DNA of 64,000 nucleotides, taken from NCBI GenBank assembly GCA_027603065.1, contig JADGJP010000016.1:422652-486651 (forward strand). The letters are read 5' to 3'. Below the pieces are notes generated by a model. The model was not told where the DNA came from. It worked only from the letters and a program-made list of their open reading frames with translations, and did not search any database. Made by a program: the position numbers and the translations under genes. This stretch comes from Geranomyces variabilis. Taxonomy: Eukaryota > Chytridiomycota > Chytridiomycetes > Spizellomycetales > Powellomycetaceae. Every line of letters starts with the position of its first letter. Positions within the stretch are counted from its first letter, which is position 1. Of this stretch, positions 36,022 through 47,001 are shown in pieces.

Positions 36022-37303
36022 ATGTTAGCTGCAATCCCACCACTCGCCTCCATCTACGAGCCAGCACTCGACCAGGGCCTCGTGCCAGACTTTGTCTTGC
36101 GCCGCGGCATCCGGCATTTACTCTCGCGCCGCGTCGCCCAACTCGCCGCCAGCGATAAAGTGTCGTACATCAAGGGCCTTAAGCTGCGTGACGAAATCGC
36201 ATATGCGACAAAGGAAGCAAATGAGCAGCATTATGAGGTGCCGACAGAGTTCTTTCGCTTGTGTTTGGGCGAACGGATGAAGTACAGCTGCTGCTTGTTT
36301 GAAGATGGTAAGTGAGGAAGAAGAACTAGGGTTATACGTATCCCTGGCGTCAAAGCTAATACTCCTTTGCGTTGTTTGTTGCAGGAGCAAACACACTTGA
36401 CGAGGCTGAAGTCAAGATGATGGAGCTGTACGCCCAGCGCGCGGGCCTAATCGACGGCATGTCGGTCCTCGACCTGGGCTGCGGATGGGGCTCGCTGACG
36501 CTATTCCTCGCCGAGCGCTTCCCCAACAGCAAAATAACCGGCCTATCCAACTCTTCCGGCCAGCGCGAGTCCATCCTCGCCGTCGCAAAAGAACGCGGTT
36601 TCGTAAATGTCGAAATCATTACGGCGGATATCAACACTTTCGACATGGACCGCACGTTTGATCGTGTTTTCTCGATCGAGATGTTTGAGCACATGAAGAA
36701 CTACTCGGCGCTGTTTACAAAGATCTCGAAATGGATCGCGCCGGATACTGGTCGGTTGTTTGTGCATGTGTTTGCACACCGGTCGACGCCGTATGATTTC
36801 AAGACGGAGGACGACAACTCGTGGATGGCAAAGTACTTTTTCACGGGAGGCACGATGCCGTGCGAAGACCTGTTCCTGTGGTTCCAGCAGAATGTTGAGG
36901 TGCTCGACAGATGGACCGTCAATGGGACCAACTATGGTACGTGTCTCCGAGAAGCCAAATGCAAATGCGAGCCGCTTCCAATATCTAGCGTTTAGCTCGT
37001 TCTCATTGTTCTGATTATTCCCGCCTGCAGCCAAAACAAGCGAAGAGTGGCTTAAGAGAATGGATTCCAACAAAGCAAAAGCCATGCCGATCCTCAACAA
37101 GGCGTATGGCGAACAGGACGCAAAGATGTGGTTCCAGCGCTGGCGCGTATTCTACCTCTCAGTAGCGGTGAGTTCAGAGAGTCCAAGGGAGCGGGTCAGG
37201 GCATGTGCCCAAACTAACGCCCCGTTTTGTTGCGTAGGAGCTGTTCAACTACAATCGCGGCAACGAGTGGATTGTCGTCCACTATCTCTTCAAGCGGCAT
37301 TAG
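36022..37303 (+). CDS. Cyclopropane-fatty-acid-synthase/coclaurine-N-methyltransferase-family SAM methyltransferase
   Basis: Four exons, join(36022..36307,36385..36936,37031..37167,37238..37303), 346 aa. After a helical N-terminus comes HYEVPTEFFRLCLGERMKYS, then SAM motif I VLDLGCGWGSLTLFLAERFP, GLSNSSGQR, FDRVFSIEMFEHMKNY, FVHVFAHRSTPYDF and SWMAKYFFTGGTMP, and a C-terminal WRVFYLSVAELF...VHYLFKRH. The FAHR and YFFTGGTMP motifs are typical of the eukaryotic branch near coclaurine N-methyltransferases rather than bacterial CFA synthases, so the acceptor could be a lipid or an amine. No signal or TM segment is present. Convergent with the NXT1 gene 115 nt away. Confidence 0.88.
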
Positions 37304-37418
37304 GCGGCATCCAGGGCCCTTGGCGTATCTAGTGATTTTTTTATGCGAGACAGTGTAAAAAGATAGTTTATATGTACAGACACCCAAATCATTGACAGGA
37401 CGTTGGAAAGCGGTATTT

Positions 37419-38199
37419 TTAAACGAATCGGAAATGGTCGGATCCTATGAAGTCTGGTCAACCATTTGTTAGTGGAATGGCAATTCCTCGCTTCTCGCTG
37501 TTGCCGCGCACGGACGTTACATTTTTGAGCTTGCTCCGGATCTGGACTGAGGACGAAAACTTGGGAAAATGCCTTCGATTCTTTGTCTTCGCCATATCGT
37601 ACGCTGCCTGTTTGCATGCAGAAAGTTTTGCGAACGTGAGTCCGGCGCAAGAGCATAGCTTGGCTTACTGAGCTGCCCTTACCTGACACAGTCAGGAGGA
37701 TTTGGCCACGGTCTGAGGACAGAAAGATGAAGCAGACCGGTCAGAACATAGCCTCCTTTCAAGACAGCAAACCACTTCCGCGTCCCCTGCCTCCTTACCC
37801 ATTACTGGCTGCGCATCATACGAGTTCACGTGGTGATCTGTAACAAGCGATGTGATGAAGAGTTTGAGAATTCTTGTCCGTTATGCCCAGCTCCGCCAAA
37901 AGCTCACACAATACCTGTCGCCGGCAGCTTCAAGAAGAATTCTGAACACGAATGGCCCGGCAGCGCAGACCCGTTCCACAGAACCGCCGAGCCGTCTTTA
38001 TAAAACTGATGCAGCAGATGCCGTTGTCGGTCGTAGATTTTATAGTAGCTTGGGACAAACATGTCGGCCGCGCGAGTCGTTACGACGATCTATAGTGTTC
38101 GGAGGTAATTTCGGACGATTGGGTTTTTGGACTGGGAGGGGCGAGAAAAACAATGCGGATGTACCAGCTTAAAGGTGTTACCTCTTCTGCCTCGGCCAT
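37419..38199 (-). CDS. NXT1: NXT1/p15 NTF2-like mRNA export cofactor
   Basis: Six small exons, complement(join(37419..37453,37521..37607,37683..37712,37799..37837,37915..38089,38182..38199)), 127 aa, easy to miss because no exon exceeds 175 nt. Translation reads an NTF2 fold: TRAADMFVPSYYKIYDRQRH, LLHQFYKDGSAVLWNGSALP, FFLKLPATDHHVNSYDAQPV, GQILLTVSGSVRY, KAFSQVFVLSPDPEQAQK and YFIGSDHFRFV, which matches p15/NXT1 along its whole length, including WNG and the final SDxFRF. p15 heterodimerises with the Mex67/TAP NTF2-like domain to export mRNA through nuclear pores. The first coding exon is 18 nt and another is 30 nt. Confidence 0.9.
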
Positions 38200-38507
38200 T
38201 ATGTGTTAAGTGCTTTGTGCGTGAAAGAAATGGTCGCTGAGCTCTACTGGGCTTGTGATGGTCGGTGGAGCAGCCACCGACTTGCAAGTGAAAGCGCGTC
38301 GCACCTTGCGCAGCGGAGATATCTCAAGCTGAAAAGCCCAAGACTATGAATTGTCTGAGCGTCCTCGCGCAGATAGAGGCCCAATTGATTGCGACATCTC
38401 ATTGTTCCCTATTTTTGGATTTTGGCGGGCTTTGTATATTGCAGAGAGGACAAAGGCAAGTAGATGAAAACAAATATGCGGATCGAAACATGCTATTCTC
38501 TGTCTCT
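38200..38507. other. Intergenic between eL13 3' end and NXT1 start
   Basis: 308 nt; holds the NXT1 promoter on the minus strand and the eL13 3' region. No exon supported. Confidence 0.4.
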
Positions 38508-39315
38508 CTACTTCTTGGCCTTCTCCTCTTCAGCCGCAGCCTTGGCGCGTGCCTCACGAACTCCCTTGAGACGCTGGTCAGAGCGGGCCATGCGGAGCGC
38601 GCGGTAGGCGTGGACCTTGGGCTTGTCGCCCATGGCGCGCTCAATGTCTGTAAGAGCAGGCTGGACAATGGGGAGGATAGCACCACGGAGTTGAATGGCA
38701 GCAGCAACAACAGAGCGCTGGATCGAGGGAGGAGATGGCGAGACAAGAAATGAAAGGAATTAGCATAGGTTGACATTTGTCCACCCGCGCCACCCAAAGC
38801 GGCCTCGTTCCCCTACCTCAGCGTCTCCCTTCTTAGGCTTGTTAGCCTTCTTGGGGAAGACAATAACACGGGCCGAGTACTCCTTCAGGCGCTGAACGTT
38901 TGCCTCAAGGCCCTCAACCGAGCGGTTCTTGCGGCGGTGGTCAACCGCAACACCAATGGAGCGAGCCTCCTTACGGCGGATACCAGCAGCCTTCAGCTCC
39001 TCAATGGTGAAGCCACGGCCGGCACGGAGCTTCATGTTGTACTTGACGGTCTGGCCACGGACAGCGGGGCGGAGGAGACCGTCAACGGGGCGCGGGGCAA
39101 TCTGCGCCGCCTTGGCGATCCTGGCAACACGTCTCGACTTCTTCTTGCCGGGCTGGTCGAACCAGGTCCGCACGTGCAGCTGCCAGTCCTTGCGGAAGTG
39201 CTGGTTGGGAAGAACGTTGTTGTGTCTGGAGGACAAGCAAAAAATAATCAGTACTTAAAATCGCGAGTTGGGAAATCTTAGCGATCTTGAGTATTAGTTG
39301 CACTCACTTGACCAT
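38508..39315 (-). CDS. RPL13: 60S ribosomal protein eL13
   Basis: Three exons, complement(join(38508..38717,38817..39225,39308..39315)), 208 aa. Strong match to eL13: [93 protein letters not shown] and the C-terminal [20 protein letters not shown]. The coding part of the first exon is only 8 nt (ATGGTCAA), with the intron splitting codon 3, an arrangement common in ribosomal protein genes, where early introns affect expression. Codon use is more biased to C-ending codons than in its neighbours, as expected for high expression. Confidence 0.96.
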
Positions 39316-39987
39316 GTTGGCTGTTCGGAATAAATACGCAAAACGGAAAAAGCAGCGGGAAAAAGTTAGTTATGGATTTTGATGCATTCCCGCCCGCCCT
39401 CGCCCTTGTGCCGAATTTGCCGTGTGTTGATTCCTCCACTTTATGTGTAATTTACACACGCCCACTAACAATCCGCCGCCATTCCACACCTCCTCCTCCG
39501 CCCTCTTCGCCATTCGGGGGCCCCGTGAGCTAGGGTTCGTGGTTTCTCTGGGCTCACAGAGAACCGCAATAAAATGAGCATAACCGCCGTCCCCTTCACT
39601 TGGTTCGTCCGCAGCCGTTGTTGTCCGCCAGTGATCGTCCGTTGCCCGAGTAATTCCTCTCGAGTCCTACGCCGTTGCGACCTCCCTCGACTGATCGAGC
39701 GCTATGTACCTTATTGGAATGGGCGACCACGAAGAGAATGAACAGCTCTCGCGGATTTCGGTTGGGAGCAAGGAAAGAAGGCCGTTTGCTGGTGGCAAGA
39801 CTGTTGGTTTCGCGCATCCTAGATCTAGGGGGTACCACAAAACCGGTTCCAACCAGCACCAGCGAGTCATTCTCAGTCAGCTTCTGACAGGGGCAAGCTT
39901 CGAAGGAAATGGTCAATAGCAATGGGTACATTGATGCTCAAAGCACTTAAATTTGGTCTATTAATTAGGATATTTAAATACATGCGT
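39316..39987. other. Intergenic; no confident gene
   Basis: Contains the eL13 promoter. Overlapping open frames on both strands at 39600-39930 encode hydrophilic peptides with no family signal and no splice context; left unannotated. Confidence 0.4.
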
Positions 39988-42156
39988 TTAGGACTTGAAT
40001 TGAGCGCTCACAAGTGCGTGCTGAAAATCACACGCTTGTAGGACGGGCTGAATCGTGGGCGTGAGTGTCTCGATCGCACACGGGCAAACTCGGTCCTCTT
40101 TTGACTCACCTTTGATTCCATTCCCAAACGCGCGAGCGCCGCAAGGCTAGCGCGCCTGACTAGCTCCCTCAGATCCGCACCAGTCTTTCCTCTTGTCCGC
40201 GCCGCAATTTCCTTCAAATCCACATCCTCATGCAACCTCACATGCGAGGTCACCGCTCGCAAAATATCCGCCCGCTCGGCCCTTGACGGCGGACGCACGG
40301 CAACAAGCCGATCAATCCTGCCCGCTCGCAGCAGCGACGGATCCAGGCTCTCAGGATGGTTGGTCGCGCAGAGCAAAACTACGTGCGCGGCCCGCCAGTC
40401 CAAGGCGTCAATCTCGAGCACGAGTTGCGAGAAGAGCTTTTTGCCAACCTCGCCCATTTGGTCGTGCCGTGAGAAGAGCGCCTCGAGCTCGTCGATGAAA
40501 ACTACGCAGGGGCTACATCGTCGTGCGGTGCGGAATGTATGTGCTATGGCTTTTTCGGATTCGCCGACCTGACAGTGCCGCGAGAATGTTTAGAGTTACA
40601 CATGAGTTCAACTAACGGGTATTTTCCGCGTTGTTTACCTCGCCCTTGATGAGATCTGCGATTGAGATGGAGAGAAAGTTTGCGCCGGACTCTGACGCTA
40701 CCGCTTTTCCCAATAGCGTCTTTCCGGTACCGGGCGGTCCATAACTGTCATGAAGTTGGATGAGGGTGACTGAAGGGCTCCTGCGCAAACCCGCTCGCTT
40801 ACTGACGATGGTCCTGGCACTCACAGCAACACTCCCTTTCCCGGGCTGATGCCGAGCTTTTGAAAAGCCTCGCCATTCTGATAAAACCAGACAACGCTTT
40901 CATGCAACAAAGCCTGCGAAAGGCCAAAATTCTGAGCACATACAGAGTGTGGTACCACAACGCCAATCATGCGAACGTACCTTCACAGCTTCATGTCCTC
41001 CAATATCTGTCCATTTCACCGTCTCCATTCGCGTAACATCGTAATTGTGCTGAGAAGCTGCGACCTGGATTTCATTGTAGCTTGCCTCAAAATCTTCGTT
41101 CTCAAGACGACCTTTGCCCGTAGTCTGGATTCTTTCGCGAGCGCGACTGATCGCCGCATGACACAGAGCGGACAGGTCACCAAGCGTGTACGCATGGCAG
41201 CGTTGGCCGACAATGCTGAGATCGGCGGCCAGCTGCAGCTCTGCGGATGCTAGTAACCACTGCAAAAGCTCTGTTCGCTGCTTGGGTAAGGGAAGATCCA
41301 AGGTAATAGTTTCCTGGAGAGCGAGTTTAATGAATGCTGAAGCGAGAGTGTGTTGGAATTTTATCAGGTCGCACTTACCGCGAAACGTTTTGCAATGCTC
41401 GGATGCAGCGCCGCGGGGTTAGATGTGGTCGCAAAGACGATGACCGGTAATGCGGCCTTCTTGAAATCTTCTAAACCGGTTATAACCGCATCGAGAAGCT
41501 CAAAGCTCGAATGCTTGGCCGGCAAAAGCCCGTGGATGTTGGAAATGATGACTGCGTTGGTCTCACATAAGTAGCCACCGCGCGAGGATGTCTGCAACTG
41601 GGCGCAATCCTACCGACAGTGGGCTGCGCCGCTTCACAGCAGCTTCTGAGCAGTGACGCCAGACCTTCTGACTCTGTGCCAGGAAACTGCGTATGCAATC
41701 GTGCGCTACTGAGGTTCAACGGCTTCGAAACAACGGATTGTTCAGCTATGCTGGCGTCTCTTGGATCGGCTGACGCCTGAATCGCCCCACCTTGATGCCA
41801 AACTTCTGGCAAAGTTCTCTGATGAGAGTACGCTTGCCTATGGGGAAACATGAGAAGAGGTCCTCACCCCCGCCGAAAAAGCCACGAACAAAGTCCTTTC
41901 ACGCACCGCCGCCGTCAACGCCCGTCAACAAAATCGTGTGGACCAGCTCTATTGGCAACCTCGCCAGGTCATCGCGTCTTTGCGTAAGAATTTCGAACGC
42001 CGCCTCCACTCTGTTCGCGGGTTGCAAGTCATATTGTTGGTAAACGCTGGGTCTTTTTTGAGTCCCGGCTATGCGTTCAACATTGCCCAACCTCACGCCC
42101 GCATCTCCAAATGCCGAGACCGGGAAACTCTCCGCGGAGGATGCAGCGATGGTCAT
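39988..42156 (-). CDS. Short AFG2/SPATA5L1-like tandem AAA+ ATPase with degenerate D1
   Basis: Nine exons, complement(join(39988..40047,40110..40568,40639..40744,40825..40913,40981..41313,41379..41551,41614..41722,41791..41837,41907..42156)), 541 aa. D1: Walker A is GVDGGGKRT (Thr/Ser after Lys replaced by Arg) and the Walker B region is PTVVIISNIHG (no Asp-Glu), so D1 probably does not hydrolyse ATP. D2 is complete: KWTDIGGHEAVK, VLLYGPPGTGKTLLGKAVAS, CVVFIDELEALF, ATNHPESLDPSLLRAGRIDR, GKTGADLRELVRRASLAAL. AGRIDR and the VKWTDIGG linker place it near AFG2-type ribosome-maturation ATPases. It is shorter than usual because the double-psi barrel N-domain is missing; an upstream in-frame ATG (42237) adds only 27 residues. 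PEX6, another family with a weak D1, fits less well in D2. Confidence 0.82.
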
Positions 42157-42624
42157 AACGAGGCCGCCCTCAGCTGCTACTATACGGTACAAGCAGAAAA
42201 CCAAAGGAGACGCCTTGCGCGAGAGAAGAAAGGCCAAAAAAGAAAAATTCTATTAAACGTCAACACGTTTGCCTACAGCTAAGCCATCCAGGCCTCCCAG
42301 GGGCCTTCTGTGTTCGTGGACTGGCTATACAATGCCAATCGCACTAGTAAGGAGGGACTCACCAGGCAGGCGGCCTGTGTGTCAGTGTGGGCGTATGGAA
42401 AAGAAGCGGTGGGCGGGCGCTTGTATTGTATGGGAGACCGAGCCGGTGCGTGCCAGGACGGTGACTCGGCAGAGCAGAACTTGCGTCGTCTTTTGCGTTT
42501 TTGCACGGCTTTTTGTCTTTGCCGCGCAAGAAGCTTCGCTGAGTCGGAGGCCCCCAAGCACCTTAAATTGTCCGGCCGGCCCCCTCTGTCCGCCTCCGAT
42601 GAGGAACAGGACAAGCCAGCAGCA
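42157..42624. other. Divergent promoter between AFG2-like and DUF3533 genes
   Basis: 468 bp without a supported exon; an in-frame extension of the DUF3533 frame upstream of 42625 has no start in good context. Confidence 0.4.
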
Positions 42625-44347
42625 ATGTCATCGTTAGACGAGAAGGTCGCTCGCGACCAGCCACAAGTAATCAATTCGGTCGGCGCGCCTGTGGAGCCCG
42701 TCCTGGCCGATAACTCCGACCGCGCGAGCGTCTCGACAAAAAAGAGCCGTGCCCCTTCCGTGCTCGAATCTACCTCATTCTGGTTTCGCCGAACTGTCTT
42801 TCCGCACGTATGGTCTCCGCAGATCGGGATTTTGTGGCTGGTGACGAGCATCATCGTCGTTTTGTATGCGCTTATGTATTTGGGCGGAATTTGGGTGCGT
42901 TTTCTAAGAATCCTTGCTGAGACTGTTGTGAGAAGTGGGCCTTGTTTTTCATGGCTTGTTTTCATGGCTTTGCGACTGACTCGTCCCAATTCTCTCTCAA
43001 TTCGCAGGACCCACTGGCGCATATCCATAACGCGCGCGTAGGCGTCATCAACGCCGACGCCGGATTCACAACCCTCTCGACATACACCCCGCAATCACAG
43101 GCGGTCGTCAACGCAATCACGCAGGGCGTGCCCATGGGCCACGCCTTTGTTGAGTCGTTGTTTGGCACGGAGGCGCTGCGCGTCCGCTTGGATTACCAGA
43201 ACGCCACCGACGAAATCGGCACTTCGCACGACGACGCGATCGCAGCTGTCGACCGTGGTGACTTTTGGGGCGTGCTTTACGTTCCGGCGAACTTCAGCGA
43301 CAACTTCCTGAGTTCGTTGAATTTGAATACGACCGATGGGTCAACTGTAAAGCAAACGACGATGGGCATCGAATACATATTTGACCAGGGGCGTTCGTAC
43401 ACGATCAGCAACTTTGTTTCCCAAATTGTGACTGCGAGCATCACAGCTTTGCAACAAGGCCTCGCGCTCAAACTCGCCAATGGAACCTCATCTAGCCCAG
43501 CATTAGTCAAGCCTGCGTTTTACATCCAGCCAATTTACTTGGCTCAAGGTCGCAGACACCCGGTTCTATGGTTTGGAGCAAACCTGGCCACGTACATCTC
43601 GCTGCTCGTAATGTGGCTATCCTCTATGCTGACGGGTAAGTTCTGATTCAAAACTTTTTTCTTTATCAGTTGCGTCTTTGAAAGCTCACTGACTGGGTCC
43701 GTTTTACTCCAACAGTCACTGTCATCACAAAGTTGTTCATTGAAAAAATCCCGCACCTGACCGGGGTCAGGCACGCCGAGGGCTTACCACACGCAAAGTT
43801 CTCTTCCGGGCAAATCATGCTTGCGTCCATGCTTATCGGGGTCGCCTTCACATTCTTCCACGCGCTATGGCTCTGGATCGTCCTGTATGGGCTCGGAGGA
43901 AGCGATCTCTTTCAACACGGTGGACCCGGCTCCGTTTTTGGCTTCCTCTTCTTCTTCTCTCTCGCCTGCTTTGGCTTCATCGCGCTTATTAACGTCCTTG
44001 TCGGCGTCGACGCTCTCGCCGTACCCGCCGCGATCTTTCTCATCTTCCAAATCGTGTCCTCCGGCGCGATCGTCGACCACGTCGGCATGCCGGGCATTAT
44101 GCGCTCCGGCGCCGCGTTCCCATTCTACTGGGGTCTGCGTATCATGAAAGCGCACGTTTTCGGCTCTGGAGTGGATGATTTGTGGAGGAGCTACGTGGTG
44201 CTGACTGCTTGGATCATCATTAGCAACTCGTTGGCCTTGCTGGTTGGGACGCTGAAGGTGAACAAGTGGAGGAAGCACAAGGTGCTGGAAGGCGCCGACG
44301 CCGCGCTGTCTGTGCTTGGCGGCACCATGCGCGCGCCGATTGCGTGA
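42625..44347 (+). CDS. DUF3533/Sng1-type fungal multispanning membrane protein
   Basis: Three exons, join(42625..42894,43008..43635,43716..44347), 509 aa. Cytosolic N-terminus of ~65 residues, TM1 (IGILWLVTSIIVVLYALMYL), then a large extracytosolic region with N-glycosylation sites (NFSD, NTT, NGT) and the family block PLAHIHNARVGVINADAG ... RGDFWGVLYVPANFS, followed by about five closely spaced TMs from 43570 on. This is the fungal DUF3533 architecture, related in layout to ABC-2-type/Pip export permeases; yeast Sng1 confers nitrosoguanidine resistance and affects membrane asymmetry. No ATPase partner is nearby. Function is therefore stress or drug tolerance at the plasma membrane by analogy only. 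Confidence 0.87.
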
Positions 44348-44480
44348 AAGGACAGAAATGATTTTGTAGATTCTTGGACAGGGTTTCCCTCATCGAAACA
44401 GTAGTTGTATATTTAGAAAAAAAAAAAATGGCTGAAACGTATTTACAATTTGTCGGTTTGCTCGAGAATCTGGTGCCCCT

Positions 44481-46666
44481 TTATGGCAGCAGCGCTGTCA
44501 CCACAACCTCGCGGAACCGGCTGAGAATCGTTCGCAGGTCCTTTCGGGTCAAATTCTCACGAAACACAATCTCTTCCACATGGCAGCGACCATTAAAGTA
44601 CGGCACCAGCCGTAAAAACAAGCTTGCGACCGCCGCGGGTTGCTCGCATGCCACGCGGCGAATCCAAGCCTTCTCAATCTCGCTGGCTCCCGCGCCTGGG
44701 TCCGGCACAAACGTCGCGGTCGGAGGTTCGCCTGCGTCGGGCGCCCCAGCAATCGCGTCGTTGGCGTCGCCGATAACGGCTGGGTCATCGGTCAAAAGCG
44801 CGGCGTCGCTCCTAGTTGGCGGTGTATTCTTGCATATGCTGTATGGGATCATCAAATCTGAGAAAAGACGGCGGAGAAAGAAGAGGAGGACAGGTGTTGA
44901 ACTCCTGGTCAGCCAAACGACAAAAACTAGCACTGCGACTTTGTCTGACAGTCAACTCACATATATACATATGTAATTGGGTGACCAAATCATGCCTTAG
45001 CAAGTACGTTAAAATTTCCAGATAGAGTGTTCGCGCCTCCTTATGTGGCACGGCCACCGCAAACGGCCTCGGCACGGCCAGGTCTGCAAGCACAGACGGG
45101 AGGTCTGCCGTAGGGAAGCGCGTGCTAAAGTCTGCAGACAGCAACGCGAGGTTGTCGAACGGAGCGTCCGGAGCGACAATGTATACGTTGCGGGTGGACA
45201 CGACATCAATGATCTTAGCTTTGCGCCAGTGAACGAGGTGCGCCGCTAAGCGGTACAGGTGTGAGAGGGAGCAGTCAAGTGTCGTTTGGAGCTGCTCGAA
45301 GCTGGAAAGATAATGACAGTCAGCAACGATAAGTGTGTGTGTCAAGACAGAAGTAGCGCTGCCATCTCTGAGCGCGGAGCGTATACCTTTGCGTCGGCGT
45401 GACGATCTGGATTAATTCCACGAGAAGAGGCAGCGGATCCAGTGGCAGGACTTTTAGCACCTCCTCAGGGTCGCAGAGCAGAAGAAGCGCGTGGTATGGC
45501 CTCAACACGGGGTATTCCTTTGCATTGGCGCCGGTCGCGGCTCCCAGCGGATCAAGGCCCAAAGCCGACGCCGCAGCTGACAGTGGTGTCGGAATGGCCA
45601 GCCTGTCCGGCACACGCAGTGACAGGTCTACCGAGGAGTTCACGACTACATGCGCGCCTCCGCCGCCTGCAGGATCTGTCACAGCCATAAAAGTATCTGC
45701 CAGACATCGCGCGAGCGTGCTTTCCGCCAGCACGCGCGGCAGCACATCGACAAACTGCACGCGCTCAACGGACCGGCATTGCGCATCGTCCTTTATTGAC
45801 AAAATCAGCTCCGTTTCCCGCCGGATGTACCCGCGTTTGAGTTGCTCGTATTTCAACGCCGCAGTGAGCTTCGAGATGATGTGCACATACATGTCATCTA
45901 CCTCGCCCTGCCCGTGTTCTGGCTGCATCGCGAAGACGAGGTTGAACATGGACAGTTGGTGCGCCGACGCAGAGGACGAGGACGCTGCGCCCGTCCCACC
46001 ACCACCTGCGCTGACCCCGGGAGTATTTCCATCGCCGGTTGTGTCAGAGGAAGCCAAGTTGGCCTGGGAGCGGCGGGAAACGTCGGATGCACCAGCTGAC
46101 GACGCAGGTGAGTCGCCGTCTTCAGCTTTCTGTGTATGACTGTGATCCCCAGCTGGCCCTCCTCCTAGCGCAGCAGGACCTCCTGCACCAGCGCTTGCTG
46201 CAGTCGATATTGGATGTTCGGTACCGGCAGCGTCCTGCGCCGCCAGCCGTTTCCGCTGAATCATTCTCGCAAACCTGTGGCCCGTGCCAGGCCTGTCGGC
46301 ATGCAAGAGCGTCGGGTGGCCCACAAACGTCACATCATCAACCGTCAGCTGGAACTGGCGGTCGCACAGCGCAACTTTTGGCGAAAGAACGTCCGAAAGA
46401 AAATGCGTCTCGAATCCCAAGAAGCGCTCAGCGTCCTGGGCCGACCCGTTGCCTGACGCGCGCGGCGGGTCAAACGCATCCAAGCGATCTGGAGAGGGAC
46501 CCTTCAGCAGGGTCCGCGCAGCGGAACGGGATTGTGAGCCGTGAGCCCCGCCACGACGCAAACGCCGCGATTGGTGGCCGCGCTTAGGGTCAGGCGGGTA
46601 CGAAAAAACGAGCTGGTGGCCGCGTGAGGAATAGCAGATGAGGAGGACGCCAAGGACCGACGGCAT
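44481..46666 (-). CDS. NPR3: Npr3/NPRL3, SEACIT/GATOR1 subunit
   Basis: Three exons, complement(join(44481..44857,44961..45301,45387..46666)), 665 aa. N-terminal longin-like start LGVLLICYSSRGHQLVFSYP, the FLGFETHFLSDVLSPKVALC segment, FELTVDD-like QFQLTVDDVTFVGHP, then NLVFAMQPEHGQGEVDDMY and ISKLTAALKYEQLKRGYI; the C-terminal winged-helix part includes SFEQLQTTLDCSLSHLYRLA and LVHWRKAKII and ends with a short helical domain. All are Npr3 hallmarks. With Npr2 and Iml1 the complex restrains TORC1 when amino acids or nitrogen are scarce. Between conserved blocks sits a disordered Ser/Gly insert (about residues 165-240) not seen in yeast. Divergent from MCT1. Confidence 0.92.
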
Positions 46667-47001
46667 GACCGATGAAGGCGGCGAGTGGCGGCGAGCAAGG
46701 CGCCCGGCAAGCGGACCTGGACAACCCTAACAGCGTGCGAGAGCAGATAGAAAAACAGCGAAGATGGGCGGGCAGTGAAAGGGTCTTGGCTCGCGGCCAA
46801 TCCTTTCCCCGCTTGCTTCCTGTTCTCAGTAATTCCTCCCACTTTTCCCACACAAGCCTGAATGCTTCCCCGCTCCACATGCTTCGCACGCAGGCTGCGG
46901 CCAGCGTGCATCCCGCGGCTGCCATTACAGGTGTGGAACTCGAATGGCCTTTATCCAAGCTCTGAAGCCAGAGAAGTCAACGCTCCGCTCGCTTGCTGAA
47001 C
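46667..47001. other. Divergent promoter between NPR3 and MCT1
   Basis: 335 bp, no exon supported. Confidence 0.4.

Noticed and set aside
39600-39931. Possible small gene on either strand
   Set aside because: Both overlapping frames lack start context, splice support and family similarity.
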